Shown here one piece after another: positions 8,588 to 15,061 of a stretch of DNA of 16,828 bases (its first letter is position 1; each line of letters starts with the position of its first letter). The position numbers and the translations under genes were made by a program. Origin of the DNA: Pseudomonadota bacterium (GTDB taxonomy: Bacteria; Pseudomonadota; Gammaproteobacteria; Burkholderiales; Burkholderiaceae_B); contig JAEWJD010000130.1 in NCBI GenBank assembly GCA_023386765.1, positions 1-16,828 on the forward strand. The letters run 5' to 3'. The notes beneath the pieces were generated by a model that did not search any database, was not told the origin of the DNA, and was given only the letters and a program-made list of their open reading frames with translations.

Positions 8588-9865
8588 ATGTCGCAGTTGA
8601 TGATTCTCTCCATGCTGATCTTCTTCGGCCTGTCGGTACCGGTGGCCATTGCCATCGGCCTGGCCGCGCTGACCGGCATTTCCATCGGCGGCCTGCCCTG
8701 GCTGGTGTTCGCGCAGCAGATCTATGCCGCGCTCGACAAATACCCGCTGGTGGCGATCCCCTTCTTCATCCTGGCCGGCAATCTCATGGAGGCCGGCGGG
8801 ATCTCGGAACGCATGGTGGAGTTCGCCAAGAGCCTGGTGGGCGGCATGCAGGGCGGGCTTGCCTGCACCTGCGTGCTGACCTGCATGATCTTCGCCGCAG
8901 TGGCCGGCTCCAGCGTGGCGACCACCTTCGCGGTCGGCGCCATCCTGATCCCGGCGATGGTGCGCCACGGCTATCCTGCCCCCTTTGCCGCTTCGCTGCA
9001 GGCCAGCGCGGCCGAGCTGGGCGTGATCATCCCCCCGTCCATTCCGATGATCCTCTATGCCGTCTCGACCGACACCTCGACCGGCGAACTGTTCATCGCC
9101 GGCGTCGTGCCGGGCATCCTGATCGGCCTGGCGCTGATGGTCTACGTGTGGCTCTACGCCCGGCGCAACGGGCTGGGCAAGCGTGATGGCGAGGGCCGTC
9201 TGCCGCTGTGGCCGGCCTTCAAGCGCGCCTGGCTGGCGCTGCTGATGCCGGTCATCATCCTGGGCGGCATCTACGGCGGCATCTTCACCCCCACCGAAGC
9301 CTCGGTGGTGGCGGTGGTCTATGCCGTATTGATCGGCACGCTGGTCTACCGGCGCCTGAGATTGCCGGACATCTCGCTTACCCTGCACCGCTCGGTGATT
9401 TCCACGGCCGTGATCATGTTGCTGATCGCCAACGCCGGGGTGTTCAGCTTTCTGCTCAACCGGGCCGGGATTCCGGATGCCTTGGGCCAATGGCTGGCGC
9501 AGCTGTTCGACAGCCAGATGGGCTTCCTGCTCGGGATCAACGCCGCCCTGTTCGTCATCGGCATGTTCATCGAAACCTCGGCCTCCATCGTCGTGCTGGC
9601 GCCGCTGCTGCTGCCGGTGGCCATCCAGTTCGGCGTCGAGCCGGTGCACTTCGGCATCATCATGGTCGTCAACCTGGCGCTGGGCATGGGCACGCCGCCC
9701 TTCGGCGTGAACCTGTTTGCCGCCTGCGCGGTGGCCAAGCTGCCGGTCGAACGCCTGATCCGGCCGCTGCTGCCCTTCGTGGGCGTCGTGCTGGTGTGCC
9801 TGATGGTGATCACCTACTGGCCGGGGCTGTCGCTGGGCCTGCGCGACCTGGTCTACGCCAAGTAG
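8588..9865 (+). CDS. dctM: TRAP transporter large membrane subunit, DctM family
   Basis: The 425-residue protein is the transport channel, an ion-transporter-superfamily membrane protein with about 11-12 hydrophobic helices. Diagnostic stretches are LVAIPFFILAGNLMEAGGIS (54-73), FAAVAGSSVATTFAVGAILIP, LGVIIPPSIPMILYAV, GIFTPTEASVVAVVYA, the IETSASIVVLAPLLLPVA loop and LGMGTPPFGVNLFAA. The length is normal for the family. It takes solute from DctP and carries it inward with sodium. The ribosome site is weak. The 80-base gap after dctQ contains the short inverted repeat GCAGCG/CGCTGC (8554-8567) with no clear terminator. It ends 12 bases from the convergent GntR stop codon. Confidence 0.95.
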   Translation: MSQLMILSMLIFFGLSVPVAIAIGLAALTGISIGGLPWLVFAQQIYAALDKYPLVAIPFFILAGNLMEAGGISERMVEFAKSLVGGMQGGLACTCVLTCMIFAAVAGSSVATTFAVGAILIPAMVRHGYPAPFAASLQASAAELGVIIPPSIPMILYAVSTDTSTGELFIAGVVPGILIGLALMVYVWLYARRNGLGKRDGEGRLPLWPAFKRAWLALLMPVIILGGIYGGIFTPTEASVVAVVYAVLIGTLVYRRLRLPDISLTLHRSVISTAVIMLLIANAGVFSFLLNRAGIPDALGQWLAQLFDSQMGFLLGINAALFVIGMFIETSASIVVLAPLLLPVAIQFGVEPVHFGIIMVVNLALGMGTPPFGVNLFAACAVAKLPVERLIRPLLPFVGVVLVCLMVITYWPGLSLGLRDLVYAK

Positions 9866-9877
9866 CTTGACGCCGTT

Positions 9878-10507
9878 CTAGCGCAGGAACGCCAGCAAGG
9901 CGGGCACGGTGCGCATCACGTGCTCGCGCATCGCCTGCTCGCAGGCCTGCGGATCGCCGCTGCGCAGCACCTCGATCAAGGCGTCGTGCGAGGCGCGCGC
10001 ACGCAGGCCATGCTCGGGTTGGGCGGACCATAGCCGCATATAAGGCTCGACCACCGTGTGCAACTCGGCGATCTGGCCCAACAGCCGGGGTTGGTTGCAG
10101 AAGCTGCAGAGGTACTCATGGAACTCACGATGCGCCGTGGTCCAGTCGATATCGTCCTCGGCCAGCAGATCCAGCATGCCACGCAGGCGACGCATGCCCT
10201 GCGGGCCCATGTTGGCCACGGCGTTGCGGATCGCCAGCCCTTCGAGCACGGCACGCATTTCGAAGACCTCCCGCATGTCCTCGCGGTTCAGGCCGCGCAC
10301 CACGGCGCTGCGATTGGCCCGGATTTCCACCAGCCCCTCGGCGGCCAGCCGACGCAGGGCGCTGCGCACCGGCATGCGGCTGGTGTCGATCTGGCTGGCG
10401 ATGGTCTCCGGCACCAGACGCATGCCCGGGGCGAACTGACCCAGGCGGATCTGCTGCTGGATGAATTGATAGGCCTCTTCTTCGGCCGTCAGGGCGGGTT
10501 TGTGCAA
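9878..10507 (-). CDS. GntR-family transcriptional regulator, FadR/FCD subfamily
   Basis: The 209-residue protein has an N-terminal winged helix (about 10-72; GQFAPGMRLVPETIASQIDTS, then MPVRSALRRLAAEGLVE) and an all-helical C-terminal FCD domain (about 78-205). The FCD ligand-site histidines appear as His130 in AHREFHEYL, His174 in ASHDALIEVL and His196 in MREHV. The first ligand, normally Asp in D-x3-H, is His126 here. The only plausible start is TTG 10507: an in-frame TGA lies 8 codons upstream and later starts would break the DNA-binding domain. FCD regulators usually sense organic acids and repress neighbouring genes. It is divergent from the gamma-glutamyltransferase homologue and convergent with dctM, so it is the obvious candidate to control one or both. 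The effector is unknown. Confidence 0.93.
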   Translation of the reverse strand: MHKPALTAEEEAYQFIQQQIRLGQFAPGMRLVPETIASQIDTSRMPVRSALRRLAAEGLVEIRANRSAVVRGLNREDMREVFEMRAVLEGLAIRNAVANMGPQGMRRLRGMLDLLAEDDIDWTTAHREFHEYLCSFCNQPRLLGQIAELHTVVEPYMRLWSAQPEHGLRARASHDALIEVLRSGDPQACEQAMREHVMRTVPALLAFLR

Positions 10508-10603
10508 GGCGCGGTCAGGGCTGGAAAGTCAGGGGATGCAATGATATCGCCACCGCCTTCCGGGAAATCGGATATGCAGGGCAAAACTAGGCTAACATAA
10601 AAC

Positions 10604-10619
10604 TGGATCCAATTATCCA
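10604..10619. promoter_or_regulatory. Candidate GntR operator in the GntR / hydrolase divergent spacer
   Basis: TGGAT and ATCCA flank CCAATT, a 16-base inverted repeat. The same stretch also contains the direct repeat ATCCAA-TT-ATCCAA (10607-10620) and the 8-base palindrome TGGATCCA. A good -10 box TACAAT (10624-10629) starts 5 bases downstream, facing the hydrolase gene, so a bound repressor would occlude the promoter. I see no good -35. Assignment to the adjacent GntR protein is by position. Confidence 0.5.
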
Positions 10620-10683
10620 AGAATACAATCCGCCACCCTGCGCGTCACTGCTCGCGCCGAACCCTTTTTGCACACGCCCTGCC

Positions 10684-12279
10684 ATGTCACAGCCTTTTGA
10701 TTGGACTTTCCCCTACGCTTCGAAAAAAATGCCCGTGCTGGCGTCCAACACGGTCGCCACCAGCCAGCCGCTGGCGGCACAGGCAGGATTGCGCATGATG
10801 CTGGCCGGCGGCAACGCGGTCGATAGCGCGATTGCCACCGCCATCGCCCTGACCGTGGTCGAGCCCGTGATGAATGGCATCGGCGGCGACATGTTCACGC
10901 TGGTGTGGCATGAGGGCAAGCTATATGGCCTGAACTCCAGCGGCCGTTCCCCGGCCGCCTGGACACCCGAGTACTTCGCCGGCCGCGACGCCATGCCGCC
11001 CACGGGCTGGGGCACGGTCACCGTCCCCGGCCAGGTGGCCGGCTGGAAGGCGCTGCATGAGCGCTTCGGCAAGCTGCCCTTTGCCCAGTTGTTCGAGCCG
11101 GCTATCGAGTACGCCGAGCGCGGCTTCCCGATTTCGCCCACCATCGCACGCCAGTGGGCCGCCCAGGCTCCGCGGTTGGCCAACGAACCCGGCTTCGCGC
11201 AGGCTTTCCTGCCCGATGGCAAGGCCCCCGAGGCTGGCCAGTGGTGGCGCTTTCCCGAGCAGGCCCGCACGCTGCGCGAGATCGCCGAGACCGGCGGCGA
11301 GAGCTTCTACCGGGGCGCCCTGGCCGAGAAGATCGCTGCCTACGCACGTGAAACGGGCGGCGCCATTACCGTCGACGACCTGGCCGCCCACCAGCCGGAG
11401 TGGGTCGAGCCGATCTCGCAAGGATTCCGCGGCTATCGCCTGCATGAGATCCCGCCCAACGGCCAGGGCATCTCGGCCCTGATGGCGCTGGGCATGCTGG
11501 AGCAGTTCGACCTCGAAGCGATGGGCCGCGACAGCGCCGACTACTACCACGTCAGCATCGAGGCCATGAAGCTGGCCTTTGCCGACCTGCATCACCATAT
11601 CGCCGACCCGGCCCACATGCGCGTGGATGCCGCCGCCCTGCTGGACCCGGCATACCTGGCCGAACGCGCCCGTCTGATCTCGATGGACCGTGCCGCCACC
11701 CCGCTGGCGGGCGCGCCGTCCACGGGCGGCACGGTCTACCTGACCGCTGCCGACGCGCAGGGCACCATGGTGTCCTTCATCCAGGCCAACAACCACGGCT
11801 TCGGCTCGGGCGTGGTGGTGCCGGGTACCGGCATCAGCCTGCACAATCGCGGACTGAACTTCGTGCTCACTCCCGGCCACGCCAACCAGGTCGGCCCGCG
11901 CAAGCAGCCCATGCACACCATCATCCCGGCCTTCCTGAGCAAGGACGGCCAGCCTGTGATGTCCTTCGGCGTGATGGGCGGCTCGATGCAGGCCCAGGGT
12001 CACCTGCAGATGACCACGCGCCTGGCTGCCTTCGGCCAGAACCCGCAGGCCATGAGTGATGCCCCGCGCTTCCGGGTCGAGAACGGTCCGGTGGTCAACG
12101 TCGAGGCGCACCTGCCGGCCGACGTGGTCCAGGTGTTGCGCGATCGCGGCCACAACGTCGCCGTGGCCCCGGCCGACAGCCTGGAATTCGGCTCGGCCCA
12201 GCTGATCCAGCGCCTGCCCGGCGGCGGCTATATCGCCGCCTCGGACTCGCGCCGCGACGGCCAGGCCGTGGGCTTCTGA
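10684..12279 (+). CDS. Gamma-glutamyltransferase-family N-terminal-nucleophile hydrolase, cytoplasmic (YwrD/HpxW-like)
   Basis: The 531-residue protein belongs to the self-cleaving gamma-glutamyltransferase family. It carries AGGNAVDSAIATAIALTVVEP (41-61), NGIGGDMF (64-71), the substrate-binding arginine in LNSSGRSPA (Arg88), TVPGQVAGW, and the processing region STGGTVYLTAADAQGTMVSF. Thr350 is the expected cleavage point and new N-terminal nucleophile, giving subunits of about 349 and 182 residues. Further conserved elements are NNHGFGSG (369-376), RKQPMHTIIPAF (406-417) and the MGGSMQAQGHLQ glycine loop (431-442). There is no signal peptide, unlike classical periplasmic enzymes. STGGTVYLT and MGGSMQAQGH fit the YwrD group and its relative oxamate amidohydrolase HpxW, so it may hydrolyse an amide other than glutathione. 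It is divergent from a GntR gene, next to a TRAP operon, and followed by a terminator. No clear ribosome site precedes ATG 10684. Confidence 0.9.
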   Translation: MSQPFDWTFPYASKKMPVLASNTVATSQPLAAQAGLRMMLAGGNAVDSAIATAIALTVVEPVMNGIGGDMFTLVWHEGKLYGLNSSGRSPAAWTPEYFAGRDAMPPTGWGTVTVPGQVAGWKALHERFGKLPFAQLFEPAIEYAERGFPISPTIARQWAAQAPRLANEPGFAQAFLPDGKAPEAGQWWRFPEQARTLREIAETGGESFYRGALAEKIAAYARETGGAITVDDLAAHQPEWVEPISQGFRGYRLHEIPPNGQGISALMALGMLEQFDLEAMGRDSADYYHVSIEAMKLAFADLHHHIADPAHMRVDAAALLDPAYLAERARLISMDRAATPLAGAPSTGGTVYLTAADAQGTMVSFIQANNHGFGSGVVVPGTGISLHNRGLNFVLTPGHANQVGPRKQPMHTIIPAFLSKDGQPVMSFGVMGGSMQAQGHLQMTTRLAAFGQNPQAMSDAPRFRVENGPVVNVEAHLPADVVQVLRDRGHNVAVAPADSLEFGSAQLIQRLPGGGYIAASDSRRDGQAVGF

Positions 12280-12323
12280 GGCACACCCCCCTGAGGCGAA
12301 CATAACAACCGCTGTGGATTCTC

Positions 12324-12351
12324 AAAGGCCGTCGCTTGACGGCCTTTTTTT
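12324..12351 (+). terminator. Rho-independent terminator of the hydrolase gene
   Basis: AAAGGCCGTC and GACGGCCTTT form a perfect 10-base-pair stem with a GCTT loop, followed by further T residues to 12351. It lies 45 bases after the hydrolase stop codon and is a textbook intrinsic terminator for plus-strand transcription. Confidence 0.92.
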
Positions 12352-12386
12352 CCCCTCGCCGCTGCGCCTTCTCACCTTCCCAGGCC

Positions 12387-12412
12387 AAAAAAAAACGGGC
12401 CGCAGCCCGTTT
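12387..12412 (-). terminator. Rho-independent terminator of the paa operon
   Basis: On the minus strand AAACGGGC pairs with GCCCGTTT around TGCG, and the run continues as nine T residues (complement of 12387-12395). It lies 17 bases downstream of the paaK stop codon and ends the paaN-paaG-paaI-paaK transcription unit. Confidence 0.92.
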
Positions 12413-12428
12413 CTGTCCTCGCGCCCCG

Positions 12429-13745
12429 TCAATCCTTGGGACGCTTGTCCACCACGCGGCGGGCCTTGCCGGTCAGCGTGCGCTCGATGCCACCGGCGTC
12501 GTGCAGGCCGATGCGCGCGCTCACGCCGATGTATGACTTGACGGCATGCTGCAACTGCTTGCACAACTGGGCGCGCTCGGTTTCGCCTAGATGGCCGAAT
12601 TCGGGCCGCAGCTCGGCAAGGATCTCCAGTTCATCGAGATTGCCCTGACGCGAGAGCACCAGTTGATAATGCGGCGCCAACTGGTCGATCTTGAGCACCA
12701 GTTCCTCGACCTGGGTGGGGAAGAGATTCACGCCCCGCACGATCAGCATGTCATCGCTGCGGCCGGTGATTTTGCCGATGCGGCGCATGCTGCGGGCCGT
12801 GGGCGCCAGCAGACGGGTCAGGTCGCGGGTGCGGTAGCGGATGATGGGCATGGCCTCCTTGGTCAGCGAGGTGAACACCAGTTCACCAGACTCGCCATCC
12901 GCCACCGGCTCACCCGTTTCCGGATGGATGATCTCGGCATAGAAGTGGTCTTCCCAGATGACCGGGCCATCCTTGGTTTCGACACACTCGCTGGCCACGC
13001 CCGGGCCCAACACTTCCGACAGGCCGTAGATGTCCACCGCGTCGATGCCCGCCTCGCGTTCGATGTCGTCACGCATCTGGCCAGTCCAGGGCTCGGCGCC
13101 GAAGATGCCGATACGCAGCGAGCTTTCGCGCGGGTCCATGCCCTGGCGGCGCTGCTCTTCGATGATATTGCAGAAGTAGGAGGGCGTGACCATGATGATG
13201 TCAGGACGGAAATCCTGGATCAGCTGCACCTGCTTCTCGGTCTGGCCGCCCGACATCGGGATCACCGTGCAACCCAGGCGCTCGGCGCCATAGTGCGCGC
13301 CCAGGCCACCCGTAAACAGGCCATAGCCATAGGCCACGTGCACGATATCGCCCCGCTTGCCGCCGGCCGCCCGGATCGAGCGCGCCACCAGGTTGGCCCA
13401 GTTGTCCAGGTCACGGGCGGTGTAGCCCACCACCGTCGGCTTGCCGGTGGTGCCGCTGGAGGCATGGATGCGCGAGATCTGCTCGCGCGGCACGGCGAAC
13501 ATGCCGAAGGGGTAGTTATCGCGCAGGTCCTTCTTGGTGGTAAAGGGAAACCTGGCGATATCGGCAAGCTGCCTGAGGTCATCGGGATGCACGCCGGCCG
13601 CGTCAAAGGCGCGCTTGTAATGCGGCACATTGTCATAGGCATGGCGAACCGTCCACTTGAGCCGTTCGAGCTGCAGCGCCTGCAACTCGTCACGGCTGGC
13701 ATGTTCGATAGGGTCCAGCCCCGGCTTGCTCATCGTGTTGGGCAT
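12429..13745 (-). CDS. paaK: Phenylacetate-CoA ligase
   Basis: The 438-residue ANL-superfamily enzyme activates phenylacetate with ATP and CoA, the entry step of the aerobic phenylacetyl-CoA pathway in the cytoplasm. The adenylate-forming motifs are in order: HASSGTTGKPTVVGYT (94-109), DIYGLSEVLGPGVASEC (238-254), RYRTRDLTRLL (303-313), the hinge GRSDDMLIVRGVNLFPTQVE (328-347) and the C-terminal catalytic lysine region TLTGKARRVVDKR (Lys427). The length is typical of PaaK. AGGAG lies 9 bases before ATG 13745, favouring that start over the ATG at 13733. It is the last gene of the operon, 70 bases after paaI, with a hairpin in the gap, and is followed by a strong terminator. Confidence 0.96.
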   Translation of the reverse strand: MPNTMSKPGLDPIEHASRDELQALQLERLKWTVRHAYDNVPHYKRAFDAAGVHPDDLRQLADIARFPFTTKKDLRDNYPFGMFAVPREQISRIHASSGTTGKPTVVGYTARDLDNWANLVARSIRAAGGKRGDIVHVAYGYGLFTGGLGAHYGAERLGCTVIPMSGGQTEKQVQLIQDFRPDIIMVTPSYFCNIIEEQRRQGMDPRESSLRIGIFGAEPWTGQMRDDIEREAGIDAVDIYGLSEVLGPGVASECVETKDGPVIWEDHFYAEIIHPETGEPVADGESGELVFTSLTKEAMPIIRYRTRDLTRLLAPTARSMRRIGKITGRSDDMLIVRGVNLFPTQVEELVLKIDQLAPHYQLVLSRQGNLDELEILAELRPEFGHLGETERAQLCKQLQHAVKSYIGVSARIGLHDAGGIERTLTGKARRVVDKRPKD

Positions 13746-13769
13746 GGTGTCTCACTCCTGAAATTCAGC

Positions 13770-13789
13770 GCGGCCCCCTCCGGGGCCGC
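13770..13789 (-). other. Hairpin between paaI and paaK
   Basis: GCGGCCCC and GGGGCCGC form a perfect 8-base-pair stem with a four-base loop. On the minus strand it is followed by GCTGAATTTCAGG rather than a T-tract, so it is probably not a full terminator. It could adjust the amount of paaK message or protect an RNA end. The sequence CTGAATTTCAG just downstream is itself an 11-base palindrome abutting the paaK ribosome site. Confidence 0.6.
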
Positions 13790-13815
13790 ATTCGCAACAA
13801 GAAAATCCTCGGGGC

Positions 13816-14265
13816 TCAGGTCTCGGCTTGACCGATGATCTGCCCTTTTATTCGATACGAGCGGCCGCGGAAAATGGCGACGTTGCGCCCCTCCTGATTG
13901 GTGACAGTGACGTCATAGACGCCGGTGCGCCCGGCCAGCGAGCGCTCCTGACCGATCGCAGTCAGGACATCGCCCTCGAAGCCCGGCGCCAGATAGTCGA
14001 TCACGCAGCCCGAGGCCACGGTGCTGACGTTGCGCGAATTGCAGGCAAAAGCAAAGCAACTATCGGCCAGGGCAAAGATGAAACCGCCGTGGCAGGTCTT
14101 GTGGCCGTTGAGCATGTCGGGGCGCACCGTCATGGTGAGCTTGGCATAGCCCGGAGCACTTTCCACGACGGCCATGCCCAGCCCCTGGGACGCCGCATCC
14201 TCGGCGAACATCGCTGCGCTGACGGCATCGGCCAGCGCTTGCGGATCGGTGGGAATCTGCATCAT
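13816..14265 (-). CDS. paaI: Hydroxyphenylacetyl-CoA / acyl-CoA thioesterase of the phenylacetate pathway
   Basis: The 149-residue protein is a hot-dog-fold thioesterase. PaaI hydrolyses ring-hydroxylated phenylacetyl-CoA and related dead-end thioesters, releasing CoA trapped by pathway by-products. The active-site segment NGHKTCHGGFIFALADSCFA (53-72) contains the HGG turn and the probable catalytic Asp68, followed by ACNSRN and the strand SGCVIDYLAPGFEGDVL. The length is close to E. coli PaaI (140). The first ATG (14265) overlaps the paaG stop as ATGA; a second ATG follows directly. The tight coupling within a paa operon supports the assignment over a generic hot-dog thioesterase. Confidence 0.94.
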   Translation of the reverse strand: MMQIPTDPQALADAVSAAMFAEDAASQGLGMAVVESAPGYAKLTMTVRPDMLNGHKTCHGGFIFALADSCFAFACNSRNVSTVASGCVIDYLAPGFEGDVLTAIGQERSLAGRTGVYDVTVTNQEGRNVAIFRGRSYRIKGQIIGQAET

Positions 14266-15050
14266 TGCCCCTTGAACACCGGTTGGCGTTTGTCGAGGAA
14301 GGCGGCCACGCCTTCGGCGTAGTCGGCACTGCGGCCCAGTTCGCGCATCATGTCGCGCTCCAGGTCGAGCTGGGTGGCCAGGTCATTGGACAGGCTCGCC
14401 TGCAGCGCGCGCTTGGTGAAGGCCAGCCCCTTGGTGGGTGCCTGGGCCAGTTGGCCGACCAGCGTCTCCAGGGTGGATTCGAAATCCTCGTCAGCCACGC
14501 ATTGCCAGATCAGGCCCCATTGCTCGGCCTGACGGGCGGGCAATTTGTCGCCCAGCAGCGCCAGGCCGGCCGCGCGTGCACGGCCGACCAGACGCGGCAG
14601 CACGAAGGTGCCGCCAGTATCCGGAATCAGGCCCAGCCGGCAAAACGACTGGATGAAGCTGGCCGACTCCTTGGCGATGACGATATCACCGGCAAAGGCA
14701 AGGTTGGCGCCCGCCCCCGCAGCCACGCCATTGACGCCCACCACCACGGGCAGCGGCAAGGCAGCCAGGCGGCGCACCAGCGGCGCGTAATAGCGCTCGA
14801 CCGTCTCGCCCAGATCGGGCGGGCTGCCATCCTGCGCAGGACGCCGCTCGGAGAGATCCTGGCCGGCGCAAAAGCCCCGGCCCGCGCCGGTCAGCAGCAA
14901 GACACGCGCGCCTTCGGTTTCGACACGGGTCAGCGCCTCGGCCACCTCGCCGTGCATCCGCGCGGTAAAGCTGTTGAGCTTGTCCGGGCGGTTGAGCGTC
15001 AGGCGGGCAATGCCGCCCTCCAATGAAAATGCAATGTCCTGGAATGTCAT
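14262..15050 (-). CDS. paaG: 1,2-epoxyphenylacetyl-CoA isomerase (enoyl-CoA hydratase/isomerase family)
   Basis: The 262-residue crotonase-fold enzyme converts the ring epoxide of phenylacetyl-CoA to the seven-membered oxepin-CoA; PaaG can also isomerise double bonds later in the pathway. Visible motifs are the CoA-binding RPDKLNSF (21-28), the oxyanion loop GRGFCAGQDLSER (57-69), GVNGVAAGAGANLA (105-118) and the GLIPDTGGTF segment (140-149) with the characteristic catalytic Asp144. The length is identical to E. coli PaaG. AAGGAG (complement of 15055-15060) precedes ATG 15050 at good spacing. It starts 11 bases after the paaN stop and overlaps paaI by 4 bases, so it is expressed as part of the same operon. 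Confidence 0.95.
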   Translation of the reverse strand: MTFQDIAFSLEGGIARLTLNRPDKLNSFTARMHGEVAEALTRVETEGARVLLLTGAGRGFCAGQDLSERRPAQDGSPPDLGETVERYYAPLVRRLAALPLPVVVGVNGVAAGAGANLAFAGDIVIAKESASFIQSFCRLGLIPDTGGTFVLPRLVGRARAAGLALLGDKLPARQAEQWGLIWQCVADEDFESTLETLVGQLAQAPTKGLAFTKRALQASLSNDLATQLDLERDMMRELGRSADYAEGVAAFLDKRQPVFKGQ

Positions 15051-15061
15051 GGCGCGCTCCT

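Noticed and set aside
8399..9649. 416-codon minus-strand open frame opposite dctM
   Set aside because: It is low-complexity His/Gln/Asp-rich sequence antisense to a clear TRAP subunit; there is no recognisable domain.
10921..12303. 460-codon minus-strand open frame opposite the gamma-glutamyltransferase homologue
   Set aside because: It is an antisense frame of a gene with intact catalytic motifs, with no family features of its own.
12591..13838. 415-codon plus-strand open frame opposite paaK
   Set aside because: It is His/Ala/Asp-rich antisense sequence, and paaK with its ribosome site and terminator explains the region.
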